A stretch of 64,000 nucleotides of DNA, taken from assembly GCF_020162115.1 (NCBI RefSeq), contig NZ_CP083911.1, positions 2,232,001-2,296,000 on the forward strand, given 5' to 3'. This document shows, piece by piece, positions 23,622 through 31,927 of this stretch. Positions within the stretch are counted from its first letter, which is position 1; every line of letters starts with the position of its first letter. The notes under the pieces are model-generated. The model had not been told where the DNA came from, did no database searches, and saw only the letters and a program-made list of their open reading frames with translations. This DNA is from Tepidimonas taiwanensis. GTDB taxonomy: Bacteria; Pseudomonadota; Gammaproteobacteria; Burkholderiales; Burkholderiaceae_C. The position numbers were made by a program, and so were the translations under genes.

Positions 23622-24917
23622 GTGCCTGAACCGACCTTGCCACTGATCCCTGTGTCGGATCTGCGGGTTGGACACTTTGTCCTGCTCGACCTGGGCTGGA
23701 TGGCGCATCCGTTTCCGCGCAACCATTTCCGCATCACCTCGCCGCGACAGATCGACACCATCCGGGGGTTGGGACTGAGCCGTGTGCGCATCGACCCCGC
23801 GCGCAGCGAGTTCGACGAGGTCCAGACGACCGAGACGACGGCCGCGAGCAGCTCCTCCGTCGCAGCCCCCGCGGACGCGGCACCCGACCCCGCCACCGAG
23901 GCCGCGCGAGCGCGCGCCCGGGCGCTGGCCGATCAGCGCCGCACGCTCGCCCTGTGCGAGCGCCAGTACGCGGAGGGCACGCGGCGCTACCGCGCGGTGC
24001 TGGACACCCTCGAGCACGACCCGCTGGCGGCGGGCGAGCAGGCACGCAACGGCATCGACGCCATCCTCACCGCGATGGACACCCAGGGTGAGTCCGCGAT
24101 TCGGCTGCTGGGCGACGTGCAGGGCGAGCGCGGAGCGCAGCACGCGATGAACGTGACGGTGCTGTCGCTGCTGCTCGGGCGCGCGATGGGGCTGGACGCG
24201 GCGGCGCTGCAGTCGCTCGGCGTGGCGGCCTTTCTGCACGACGTCGGCAAGACCCGCCTGCCGGACATCGTACGGTTCAAGGACGAGGCGTTCACGCCCG
24301 CGCAGCTCAAGGCGTACGAGGAGCACGTCGCGCACGGCGTGGCGCTGGGCCGCGCGATGGGGCTGGACGCGACGGCGCTGCTGGCAATCGCGCAGCACCA
24401 CGAAGCCGCCGACGGCAGCGGCTTTCCGCGCGGCTGTGCGGGCAGCGAGATGGGGACGGCATCGCACATCCTGGCGCTGGTCAACCGCTACGACGGGCTG
24501 TGCAACCCGCCGAACCCGGTGCGCGCGCTGACGCCCCACGAGGCGCTGGCGCACCTGTTTGCCATGCAGAAGGCCCGGTTCGATCCGCCGACGCTCAGCG
24601 CCTTCATCCGCATGCTGGGGGTGTACCCCCCGGGGTCGATCGTGCAGCTCAGCGACGGGCGCTATGCGCAGGTGCACACGGTCAACGCCGCGCGGCCGCT
24701 CAAACCGCGCGTACTCGTGCACGATCCGCGCGTGCCGCGCAGCGAAGCGCTACTGCTCGACCTGCAGACCACCCCGGACCTGTCGATTCAGCGCAGCCTG
24801 CGCGCGGACCAGTTGCCGCGCGCCGCGCTGGACTACCTGGAACCACGCCCGCGCTACTACTATTTCTTCGAGCGGGCGTTGCGCGCCGACGACGCGACGA
24901 GGGGGGATGGGCCATGA
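23622..24917 (+). CDS. HD-GYP-domain cyclic-di-GMP phosphodiesterase with DUF3391 N-terminus
   Basis: 431 residues from a GTG at 23622 preceded by CGGAG. The N-terminus (LIPVSDLRVGHFVLLDLGWM) matches DUF3391. An acidic/alanine linker follows, then the HD-GYP domain with AQHAMNVTVLSLLLG, the intact dyad FLHDVGKTRLPDIV, EEHVAHGVALG, QHHEAADGSGFPRG and NRYDGLCNP. Metal ligands look complete, but GYP reads GFP. It would hydrolyse c-di-GMP. The stop overlaps the next start by 4 nt (ATGA), so it is coupled to the GGDEF-EAL protein. Confidence 0.88.
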   Translation: MPEPTLPLIPVSDLRVGHFVLLDLGWMAHPFPRNHFRITSPRQIDTIRGLGLSRVRIDPARSEFDEVQTTETTAASSSSVAAPADAAPDPATEAARARARALADQRRTLALCERQYAEGTRRYRAVLDTLEHDPLAAGEQARNGIDAILTAMDTQGESAIRLLGDVQGERGAQHAMNVTVLSLLLGRAMGLDAAALQSLGVAAFLHDVGKTRLPDIVRFKDEAFTPAQLKAYEEHVAHGVALGRAMGLDATALLAIAQHHEAADGSGFPRGCAGSEMGTASHILALVNRYDGLCNPPNPVRALTPHEALAHLFAMQKARFDPPTLSAFIRMLGVYPPGSIVQLSDGRYAQVHTVNAARPLKPRVLVHDPRVPRSEALLLDLQTTPDLSIQRSLRADQLPRAALDYLEPRPRYYYFFERALRADDATRGDGP

Positions 24918-27334
24918 GCATTCTGCACTGCGCGCCGCTCACCGAGGGGCTGCTGGAAGCCGTGCTGGTGGTGGACCCGGCCAGCGAGTGCATCGTCTCC
25001 GTCAACGCCGCCGCGGTGCGGCTGGCGGGCAGCCAGCGCGAGGCGATGGTCGGCTCCCGCATCCGGGAGTGGCTGCCGGAACCCCAGGACGCCACCTACT
25101 GGGACGAATGGCAGGCCGGCATCGTGCAGACGCTGGAGTCGCAAACCTCGCTGCGGCGCGCCGACGGCACGCTGCTGCGGGTGCAGCGGCGCTTCAGCCC
25201 CATCCACCCCAACGGGGGCGCGCCCCAGGTGCTGGTGGCGATGCAGGACCTCCACGCCGCCGAGCGCACGCGGCAGCACCTGGAAACGCTGCTGGCCGAA
25301 TTGCGCGCGGCGCTCGAGTCCACCTCGGACGGCATCCTGGTGTGCGACCTCGACGGGCACATCCGCGCTTTCAACCGCACCTTTGCCACGCTGTGGGCGC
25401 TGCCGGAGGCGCTGCTGACGCAGCCCGACGACGCCGCGGTCTGGGGGCACCTGGCGGCGTGCGTGCCGGATGCGGCGGGTTTCCAGGCGCGGCTCAACGA
25501 GCTGCAGCGCTCGCCGTTGCGGGAGGCGCACGACCTGATCCCGCTGCGCAACGGCCGGCTGCTGGAGCGCGCCTCGCGGCCGCAGCTCGCGCGCGGACGC
25601 CCGATCGGGCGGGTGTACGTGTTTCGCGACATCACCGAACGCGCCGCCACCGAGGCCAAGCTGCGGCTGGCGGCCCAGGTGTTCGAGTCCAGCCTGGACG
25701 CGATCATCGTCACCGACGCGGCGCGGCGCATCGTGGCCTGCAACCCGGCCGCGCAGCGGCTCGCCGGTCTGGGGCCCGGAGATGCCCAGGGCGACCCGGT
25801 CGACGCGTTGCTGCAATCGGCCCGCAACCCCGACTGGGCCGCGCAACGCGATGCCGCCCTTGCGCAGCAGGGCTACTGGGAGAGCGAGCTCTGGCTGCGG
25901 CGTGACAGCGGCCCCGGGGTGCCGCTGTGGACCTCGTGGGTGTTGCTGCGCGACGACGGCGGCCGCGTCCTCAACACGGTGCTGTTCGCCAAGGATCTGT
26001 CGGAAAAGCTCGAGGCGCAGCGCCGCATCGAGCAGCTCGCCTACACCGACCCGTTGACCGGGCTGCCGAACCGGCTGATGCTGGACGAGCGCGTCGGGCA
26101 CGCGATCCGGCTCGCCCAGCGCAGCGGCGACGGCTTTGCGCTGCTCTTTCTGGACCTGGACCGCTTCAAGAGTATCAACGATTCGCTGGGCCACCTGTTC
26201 GGCGACCAGGTGCTCGTCGAAGTGGCGGCGCGGCTGCAGCGCTGCCTGCGCCAGACCGACACGCTCGCGCGCCTGGGCGGCGACGAGTTCGTCATCCACC
26301 TGCACGCCGCCGACCAGGGCGCCGCGGAAAAGGCTGCCCAACGCATGATCGCTGCCGTGACCCAGCCGGTGACGATCGACGAGATGCAGTTCACGCTGTC
26401 TTGCAGCATCGGCATCGCGATGTACCCGCAGGATGGCACGTCGCTCGACGCGCTGATTCGCTGCGCCGACACGGCGATGTACCAGGTCAAGGAACGCGGC
26501 AAGGGGCATTACCGCTTCTATCAGCCGCAGATGAGCACGGAGCTGCTTGCGCGCGTGCAGACCGACCACGCGCTGCGCGAAGGGCTGCACCGCGGCGAAT
26601 TCGAGCTGCACTACCAGCCGCGGGTCACGGTGCGCACCGGCCAGATAGACGGCTGTGAGGCGCTGATCCGCTGGCACCGGCCCGGCACCGGACTGGTGAT
26701 GCCCGGCGCCTTCATCCCGATCGCCGAGGAGACGGGGCTGATCGCCGCGCTGGGGGCGTGGGTGCTGGACACCGCGGTGGCGCAGGCCGCCCGTTGGGCC
26801 GCCGAGGGCCGACCGCTGCAAGTGGCGGTCAACGTCTCGGCGCTGCAGTTCCAGCAACCGCACTTCGTGCAGGATGTGGCACAGGCGCTGCAGCGGCACG
26901 GGCTGCCACCGCGGCTGCTGGAGCTGGAGCTGACCGAGTCGATCCTGATCCGCGACGCCGAGGAGGCGCTGGCCAAGCTGCGCTCACTCGCGGCGCTGGG
27001 CGTGACGCTGTCGCTGGACGACTTCGGCACGGGGTTTTCGAGCCTGGCGTACCTGAAGCGCTTCCCGCTGCACCGGCTCAAGATCGACCGCACCTTCATT
27101 GCCGCGATGCCCGAAGACGAGGCCGACGCCGCAATCGTCGCCGCGATCGTGCAGATGGGTCACGCGCTGGCGATGGAGGTGGTCGCCGAGGGGGTGGAAC
27201 GCGCCGAGCAGCTGCACCGGCTGCGCTCGCTCGGCTGCGACCACTGCCAGGGGTTCTGGTTCGCCCGGCCGATGCCGGCGGCGGCGTTGCGCGCGCACCT
27301 CGACGGGGTTCCCGGCGCCGGCACCGCCGGCTAG
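24914..27334 (+). CDS. PAS-GGDEF-EAL cyclic-di-GMP turnover protein
   Basis: 806-residue hybrid sensor. PAS-like regions lie at about residues 15-120, 135-250 and 255-365 (VFRDITERAATEAKL and LFAKDLSEKLEAQRR are PAS-end linkers). The diguanylate-cyclase domain begins AYTDPLTGLPNRLML and has an intact GGDEF at 455-459. The phosphodiesterase domain has EALIRW (E582), LELELTESIL, LDDFGTGFSSLAYLKRFP and the loop LKIDRTFI. Both catalytic signatures look intact, so net activity cannot be predicted. No membrane segments are visible. It is coupled to the upstream HD-GYP gene. Confidence 0.93.
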   Translation: MSILHCAPLTEGLLEAVLVVDPASECIVSVNAAAVRLAGSQREAMVGSRIREWLPEPQDATYWDEWQAGIVQTLESQTSLRRADGTLLRVQRRFSPIHPNGGAPQVLVAMQDLHAAERTRQHLETLLAELRAALESTSDGILVCDLDGHIRAFNRTFATLWALPEALLTQPDDAAVWGHLAACVPDAAGFQARLNELQRSPLREAHDLIPLRNGRLLERASRPQLARGRPIGRVYVFRDITERAATEAKLRLAAQVFESSLDAIIVTDAARRIVACNPAAQRLAGLGPGDAQGDPVDALLQSARNPDWAAQRDAALAQQGYWESELWLRRDSGPGVPLWTSWVLLRDDGGRVLNTVLFAKDLSEKLEAQRRIEQLAYTDPLTGLPNRLMLDERVGHAIRLAQRSGDGFALLFLDLDRFKSINDSLGHLFGDQVLVEVAARLQRCLRQTDTLARLGGDEFVIHLHAADQGAAEKAAQRMIAAVTQPVTIDEMQFTLSCSIGIAMYPQDGTSLDALIRCADTAMYQVKERGKGHYRFYQPQMSTELLARVQTDHALREGLHRGEFELHYQPRVTVRTGQIDGCEALIRWHRPGTGLVMPGAFIPIAEETGLIAALGAWVLDTAVAQAARWAAEGRPLQVAVNVSALQFQQPHFVQDVAQALQRHGLPPRLLELELTESILIRDAEEALAKLRSLAALGVTLSLDDFGTGFSSLAYLKRFPLHRLKIDRTFIAAMPEDEADAAIVAAIVQMGHALAMEVVAEGVERAEQLHRLRSLGCDHCQGFWFARPMPAAALRAHLDGVPGAGTAG

Positions 27335-27369
27335 GTCCGCGCCCCCCGGAGCCGTCGGCTGCCGGCGGA

Positions 27370-27891
27370 TCAGATCGCGTCGGCCCAGGCGCGCAGGTCC
27401 TGCGCGTGCACCTGCCCCAGCTTGCGCTGGGCGATGCGCCCCGCGCGGTCCAGTACCACGCTGAACGGCAGCGCGCCGGTGGCGTTGCCCATCGCGCGCG
27501 CGAGTTCGGTGCCACCAAAGCCAGCCAGCCCCACCGGAAACGACAGTGGCTGGCGCTGCAGGAACTGCCGCACCGCGCTGGGCTGGTCGATGGCGAGCGC
27601 CAGCACCACCCAGCCGCTGCCCTGCCGCTCGCGATAGAAACGGTCCAGCAGCGGCAGCTCCTCCACGCAGGGCGGGCACCACGTGGCCCAGAAGTTGACG
27701 AGCAGCGGCCGGCCGCGGAAATCCGCCGCCGCCAGCGTCCCGCCCTCGGGCCGCTCCCAGGTCATCGCCCACAGCGTGGTCTCGGCATCGGCCGCCGCCT
27801 CGCGTGGGGTAAGGCGCCACCACGCCACCCCGGCCCCCGCAGCGGCGGCCGCCGCCGCGACGCCGACCGTCCACGCGCGTCGTTGCATCAT
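27370..27891 (-). CDS. TlpA-like membrane-anchored thioredoxin
   Basis: 173-residue thiol-disulfide oxidoreductase predicted to face the periplasm. A signal anchor (MQRRAWTVGVAAAAAAAGAG) is followed by a thioredoxin fold of the TlpA/ResA type: RGRPLLVNFWATWCPPCVEE with redox cysteines C72 and C75, then the cis-Pro region ALPFSVVLDRAGRI. Such proteins reduce c-type cytochrome or Cu-site cysteines. Start codons are tandem ATGs at 27891/27888 overlapping the stop of the upstream gene. The partner is not evident from context. Confidence 0.88.
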   Translation of the reverse strand: MMQRRAWTVGVAAAAAAAGAGVAWWRLTPREAAADAETTLWAMTWERPEGGTLAAADFRGRPLLVNFWATWCPPCVEELPLLDRFYRERQGSGWVVLALAIDQPSAVRQFLQRQPLSFPVGLAGFGGTELARAMGNATGALPFSVVLDRAGRIAQRKLGQVHAQDLRAWADAI

Positions 27892-28505
27892 GTCGCGTCC
27901 TTTTCGGCATCGGTATCCGCACGCGCCAGCAGCGCCCGCAACTCGGCCGCGCTGCCGCGCGGCACCCGGCCCAGCGCATCCGGCAGGCGGGCACCGCGCA
28001 GCGCGTTGGTATCGTTGACCCACAGGTGCAGCCCAACCGTCTCGCCCAGGCCGTCGCAGCGCACCGCAAGCGTCAACACCTCGGCGGTGCGTCCGTGCAG
28101 CCCGCGCGCGCTTTGCGTGTCGTACGACACGCCCGCGTTGATCAGCGCGATCTCCACCGCCTTCGGGTCGTCCGTGAAGAGCTGCAGGTGGATGTCCGAG
28201 CGGCGCGTGGCCGTGCCGTGCCACACCGCGCCGCCGACGTGCGGCTGAAAATCCGCGAGCCGCTCCATCCATGCGAGCGCCGTCTCGCGCAGCGCGCGCA
28301 GCTCGGCCGGCTGGGTGTCGGCGTGGAAGATCGCCAGGTGCTCGCGCACCGCGGCGTCGAGCAACGCCGGCCCGGGGGTGGGCGTGCGCGGCGGCAGGCG
28401 CAGCTGCGCGAGCGCCCGTTGCACCGCCCGGCGCACCTCCAGTCCCTCGTCTACCATCAGCGCGGCCGCCACCGCGGCCAGCTCGCGTTGCGTGTCGTCG
28501 TCCAT
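27888..28505 (-). CDS. Conserved-looking protein of unknown function
   Basis: 205 residues; no family recognised. Soluble and mostly helical N-terminal half (ELAAVAAALMVDEGLEVRRAV), then an alpha/beta part with GTATRRSDIHLQLFTDDPKA, a pattern that loosely recalls nucleotidyltransferase-like folds but without a clear catalytic motif. Coding is supported by codon bias and by the coupled overlap of its stop with the downstream thioredoxin start. The start codon at 28505 is 6 nt from GACAAT on the minus strand. It is divergent from mpl with 56 bp between start codons. Confidence 0.75.
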   Translation of the reverse strand: MDDDTQRELAAVAAALMVDEGLEVRRAVQRALAQLRLPPRTPTPGPALLDAAVREHLAIFHADTQPAELRALRETALAWMERLADFQPHVGGAVWHGTATRRSDIHLQLFTDDPKAVEIALINAGVSYDTQSARGLHGRTAEVLTLAVRCDGLGETVGLHLWVNDTNALRGARLPDALGRVPRGSAAELRALLARADTDAEKDAT

Positions 28506-28511
28506 GCTTGC

Positions 28512-28517
28512 ATTGTC
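28512..28517 (-). promoter_or_regulatory. -10 element of the unknown gene at 27888-28505, 6 nt before ATG
   Basis: On the minus strand GACAAT is followed by GCAAGC and the ATG. No Shine-Dalgarno sequence is present, which suggests a leaderless transcript. Confidence 0.4.
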
Positions 28518-28549
28518 GGCGATCGGCCGAAACGGCGTCGCCCGCCCGC

Positions 28550-28555
28550 GATAAT
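28550..28555 (+). promoter_or_regulatory. -10 element of mpl, 6 nt before ATG
   Basis: GATAAT, then GCCGGG, then the mpl ATG. No Shine-Dalgarno sequence. It lies back to back with the GACAAT of the divergent gene. Confidence 0.5.
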
Positions 28556-28561
28556 GCCGGG

Positions 28562-30070
28562 ATGCACATCCACATTCTGGGCATCTGCGGCACCTTCATG
28601 GGCGGGCTGGCCGCACTGGCCCGCGAGGCGGGCCACCGCGTGACCGGCTGCGACGCCGGCGTCTACCCGCCGATGAGCGACCAGCTGCGCGCGCTCGGCA
28701 TCGAGCTGATCGAGGGCTACGGGGCGGAGCAGCTCGCGCTGCGGCCGGACGTCTTCGTCGTGGGCAATGTGGTGAGCCGCGCGCGCGGGCCGGACGTCTT
28801 CGTCGTGGGCAATGTGGTGAGCCGCGCGCGCGGGCCGGACGGTTCGCCCAAATTTCCGCTGATGGAGGCGATTCTCGACAGCGGCGCGCGCTACACCAGC
28901 GGCCCGCAGTGGCTGGGCGAGCACATCCTGCACGGCCGCCACGTGCTGGCCGTCGCCGGCACCCACGGCAAGACGACGACGACGGCGATGCTGGCGTGGA
29001 TCCTGGAGCACGCGGGGATGCACCCGGGCTTTCTGGTCGGCGGGGTTCCGCTGAACTTTGGCGTGTCGGCGCGGCTCGGGCGTCTGCCCACGGACGGCGA
29101 GCGCACGCCGTTCGTCATCGAGGCCGACGAGTACGACACCGCGTTTTTCGACAAACGCAGCAAGTTCGTGCACTACCGGCCGCGCACCGCGGTGCTCAAC
29201 AACCTCGAGTTCGACCACGCCGACATCTTCGACGACCTCGCGGCGATCGAGCGGCAGTTTCACCACCTGCTGCGCACTGTCCCGGCCAGCGGACGGGTCA
29301 TCGCCAACGGGCTGGAGGAGAGCCTCGCGCGCGTGCTGCACCAAGGGCTGTGGAGCGAGCTGCGCACTTTTGGTGCCGCCAACAGCGACTACACGGCCGA
29401 GGGCGAGCCGGAGGATTTCACCGTCTGGCGCGCTGGCCAACCGGTGGCGCGGGTGCGCTGGTCGCTCGCCGGCGTGCACAACCAGCTCAACGCGCTGGCG
29501 GCCATCGCCGCGGCCGAACACCTGGGCGTGGCGCCAGCCGCCGCCGCCGAGGCGCTGGCGGCGTTTCAAAATGTTCGGCGGCGACTGGAGGTGCGCGGCC
29601 GCGTCGCGCTGCCGGGCGGCGCCGTCACGGTGTACGACGACTTCGCCCACCACCCCACGGCGATGCGCACGACGATCGACGGGCTGCGCCGGCGGCTCGC
29701 GCGCGATGGGCGCGCACACGAGCGGATTGTCGCCATCTTCGAGCCGCGCTCCAACACGATGAAGCGCGGCACGATGAAAGACCAGCTGCCGTGGGCGCTG
29801 GAAGGGACGGCGCTCGCGTTTTGCCACGCGGGCGGGCTGGACTGGGACGCCGCGGCGGCGCTGGCGCCGTTGGGCGTGCGCGCGCAGGTCGCGCCGGACA
29901 TCGACACGCTGGTGCAGCAGGTGATGGCGGCGGTGCGACCGGGCGACCACCTGCTGTGCATGAGCAACGGGGCGTTCGGTGGCGTGCACGCGCGGCTGGT
30001 GGCCGCGCTGGAAGCGCGCGCCGCCGACACCGCCGGGGCGGCACCGGCGACAGCGCCGGCGGCTCAATAA
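28562..30070 (+). CDS. mpl: UDP-N-acetylmuramate:L-alanyl-gamma-D-glutamyl-meso-diaminopimelate ligase
   Basis: Murein-recycling ligase that attaches the free tripeptide to UDP-MurNAc. 502 residues. The N-terminal Rossmann-like domain starts MHIHILGICGTFMGGLAALA. The ATP P-loop is VAGTHGKTTTTAMLAW; EADEYDTAFFDKRSKF and VYDDFAHHPTAMRTTIDGL follow. Residues about 62-91 contain a 15-residue segment (PDVFVVGNVVSRARG) twice in tandem; orthologues have it once, so the protein is about 15 residues longer in its UDP-binding domain. Together with anmK elsewhere in the window it indicates active wall recycling. Confidence 0.95.
   Translation: MHIHILGICGTFMGGLAALAREAGHRVTGCDAGVYPPMSDQLRALGIELIEGYGAEQLALRPDVFVVGNVVSRARGPDVFVVGNVVSRARGPDGSPKFPLMEAILDSGARYTSGPQWLGEHILHGRHVLAVAGTHGKTTTTAMLAWILEHAGMHPGFLVGGVPLNFGVSARLGRLPTDGERTPFVIEADEYDTAFFDKRSKFVHYRPRTAVLNNLEFDHADIFDDLAAIERQFHHLLRTVPASGRVIANGLEESLARVLHQGLWSELRTFGAANSDYTAEGEPEDFTVWRAGQPVARVRWSLAGVHNQLNALAAIAAAEHLGVAPAAAAEALAAFQNVRRRLEVRGRVALPGGAVTVYDDFAHHPTAMRTTIDGLRRRLARDGRAHERIVAIFEPRSNTMKRGTMKDQLPWALEGTALAFCHAGGLDWDAAAALAPLGVRAQVAPDIDTLVQQVMAAVRPGDHLLCMSNGAFGGVHARLVAALEARAADTAGAAPATAPAAQ
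28743..28832 (+). repeat. Perfect 45-bp in-frame tandem duplication inside mpl
   Basis: Bases 28743-28787 and 28788-28832 are identical, and the next nine bases (GGCCGGACG) begin a third partial unit. The duplication adds exactly 15 codons and leaves the frame open. Identity at every position points to a very recent event or an assembly/read artefact. Confidence 0.97.
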
Positions 30071-30384
30071 CCGACGGTCAGCGCCGGCACGTCCACCTTG
30101 ACGACCGGCTTGCCCAGCAGGCTGCTGGCCGCGCGGGCGTACACCATCGCCCACGGGCGATGTGCAGAATTGGCAAAGCGCTCGGGGCCCACCGCCTGAG
30201 CGACCGCGAGCAGCTTGTCCGCAGTCAGCACCTTGCCGCTCAGGCGCAGCGGCTCACAGCCCAGCTCGGTGAACTGCTGATCCAGCCAGCCGCGCGCGAG
30301 GTCGTGCGGCATCGGCTGCACCTCGTCGAGGTCCAGCGTGTACTCCTGTTCCGGGCCAAAGTGAACGATCACGTGGCTGCGCAT
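30064..30384 (-). CDS. Small conserved-looking protein of unknown function
   Basis: 106 residues from the ATG at 30384 (MRSHVIVHFGPEQEYTLDLD). Soluble, no membrane segment, no recognised domain; includes MPHDLARGWLDQQFTELGCEPL and HRPWAMVYARAAS. Its stop overlaps the end of mpl by 7 nt on the opposite strand. Codon use matches the chromosome, and no alternative frame in the same stretch is better. An in-frame start six codons upstream (30402) is possible. Confidence 0.7.
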   Translation of the reverse strand: MRSHVIVHFGPEQEYTLDLDEVQPMPHDLARGWLDQQFTELGCEPLRLSGKVLTADKLLAVAQAVGPERFANSAHRPWAMVYARAASSLLGKPVVKVDVPALTVGY

Positions 30385-30518
30385 GGTGGTCTGCCAAATC
30401 AAGGGTCGGGGCGATCCATCTTACACCCGATACCGCACGGGGGGGCGGGGGCGCCGAACGCAACGCCATCGCCTCCCCGCACGCGAGGACGGGGCAGGTG
30501 CGCACCGGGGCGCAATCC

Positions 30519-30613
30519 GTGGCGTTGCCGCCACCCTGCGCACACCGGGACGGGAGGAAGGGGTGGATTCGGCGGTGGCGTTGGCGAACCCACCCTGCGC
30601 ACACGGGGACCGG
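30519..30613. repeat. Two direct repeats of a roughly 36-bp intergenic element
   Basis: 30519-30554 and 30575-30613 share GTGGCGTTG, ACCCTGCGCACAC and GGGACCGG/GGGACGGG blocks, differing by a short insertion (AACCC versus none). A weaker relative, AGGTGCGCACCGGGG, lies at about 30496. The 289-bp gap between aroG and the small unknown gene holds nothing else recognisable apart from an imperfect hairpin (GTATACGGCGGTG...CACCGCCATAC, 30613-30656) that could end the aroG transcript. Confidence 0.5.
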
Positions 30614-30673
30614 TATACGGCGGTGCGGCAGGCGACACCCCGCGAACACCGCCATACGCGGGGGCATCGGGGC

Positions 30674-31810
30674 TTACTTGCGGTGCGCGCGCCGCGCCCG
30701 CACCGCGTCGCTGAGCAGCTCCAGCACCTGCACCGACTGCGTCCAGTCGATGCAGGCGTCCGTGATGCTCTGCCCATACGTGAGCTTGGCGGGGTCGTCC
30801 TTGCCCGGGGTGAACTTCTGGGCTCCGGCGCGCAGGTGGCTCTCGACCATCACGCCGAACACCTGCTGCGAGCCGCCGGCGATTTGCTGTGCGACGTCGC
30901 GCGCGACGTCGATCTGGCGCTCGTGCTGCTTCTGGCTGTTGCCGTGGCTGCAATCGACCATCACGCGCGCGGGCAGCTTGGCATCCGCCAGCTGCTGGCA
31001 GGCGATGCGCACACTCTCGGCGTCATAGTTAGGCAGCTTGCCGCCGCGCAGAATCACGTGGCAGTCCGGGTTGCCCTTGGTCTGCACGATCGCCACCTGG
31101 CCGTTCTTGTGCACGGAGAGGAAGTGGTGCGGGCGGCTCGCCGCGAGGATGGCGTCGGTGGCGATGCGGATATTGCCGTCCGTCCCGTTTTTGAAGCCGA
31201 TCGGCGCACTCAGGCCCGACGCGAGCTCGCGGTGCACCTGGCTTTCGGTCGTGCGCGCGCCGATTGCGCCCCACGAGATGAGGTCCGCGATGTACTGCGG
31301 GCTGATGACGTCGAGAAACTCGCTCGCCGCGGGCAGGCCCAGCCGATTGATCTCGATGAGCAGCTGGCGCGCGATGCGCAGCCCCTCGTCGATGCGGAAG
31401 CTCTCGTCCAGGTACGGGTCGTTGATCAGGCCCTTCCAGCCCACCGTCGTGCGCGGTTTTTCGAAGTACACCCGCATCACCACCTCCAGCGTGTCGGCGT
31501 GGCGGTCGCGCTGCTCCTTGAGCAGCCGCGCGTACTCCATCGCCGCGGCCGGGTCGTGGATCGAGCACGGCCCGATGATGACCAGCAAGCGATCGTCTTT
31601 GCCGTGCAAGATGTGGTGAATGGCCCGCCGTGTGTGCATGATGAGCTTTTCGATGGCGGTGCCGCGAATCGGGAAGAAGCGGATCAGGTGCTCGGGCGGC
31701 GGCAGCACGGTGATGTCCTCGATGCGTTGGTCGTCGGTCTGGCTGGTGCGGTCGGCCGGGTGCGGATACCAGACGTCGGTGCTGCTGGCCTTGTTGGGGC
31801 TGGGGCTCAT
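30674..31810 (-). CDS. aroG: 3-deoxy-7-phosphoheptulonate (DAHP) synthase, class I
   Basis: First enzyme of the shikimate pathway; condenses PEP and erythrose-4-phosphate. 378 residues of the type I-alpha (AroF/G/H) kind. Key blocks are LLVIIGPCSIHDPAAAMEYA (metal-ligand cysteine), MRVYFEKPRTTVGWKGLIND, GARTTESQVHRELASGL, GFKNGTDG and MVDCSHGNSQKQH. The ATG at 31810 has AGGAG upstream. The symbol is used generically, because which amino acid feedback-inhibits it cannot be read with certainty. Expression is predicted to be attenuated by the aromatic-rich leader peptide upstream. Confidence 0.96.
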   Translation of the reverse strand: MSPSPNKASSTDVWYPHPADRTSQTDDQRIEDITVLPPPEHLIRFFPIRGTAIEKLIMHTRRAIHHILHGKDDRLLVIIGPCSIHDPAAAMEYARLLKEQRDRHADTLEVVMRVYFEKPRTTVGWKGLINDPYLDESFRIDEGLRIARQLLIEINRLGLPAASEFLDVISPQYIADLISWGAIGARTTESQVHRELASGLSAPIGFKNGTDGNIRIATDAILAASRPHHFLSVHKNGQVAIVQTKGNPDCHVILRGGKLPNYDAESVRIACQQLADAKLPARVMVDCSHGNSQKQHERQIDVARDVAQQIAGGSQQVFGVMVESHLRAGAQKFTPGKDDPAKLTYGQSITDACIDWTQSVQVLELLSDAVRARRAHRK

Positions 31811-31839
31811 GGATGGCTCCTTTGTTGGAAAACAGGGCG

Positions 31840-31927
31840 AAAAAAAACCGCCGGTGGGGTCACCGACGGTTGGGAGTGTTGGGGGCCTTGTCTTTGGGCG
31901 CTTTCAATCCTCTCTGCCGTCGGTGAC
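31840..31927 (-). promoter_or_regulatory. Transcription attenuator of aroG (terminator and antiterminator)
   Basis: On the minus strand, AACCGTCGGTG (31871-31861) and CACCGGCGGTT (31856-31846) form an 11-bp hairpin with one mismatch, followed by a run of eight T (31847-31840): a Rho-independent terminator 30 nt before the aroG start. The ascending arm CCGTCGGTGAC can instead pair perfectly over 11 bp with GTCACCGACGG (31927-31917), which lies inside the end of the leader-peptide gene. That gives the mutually exclusive antiterminator. Confidence 0.9.
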
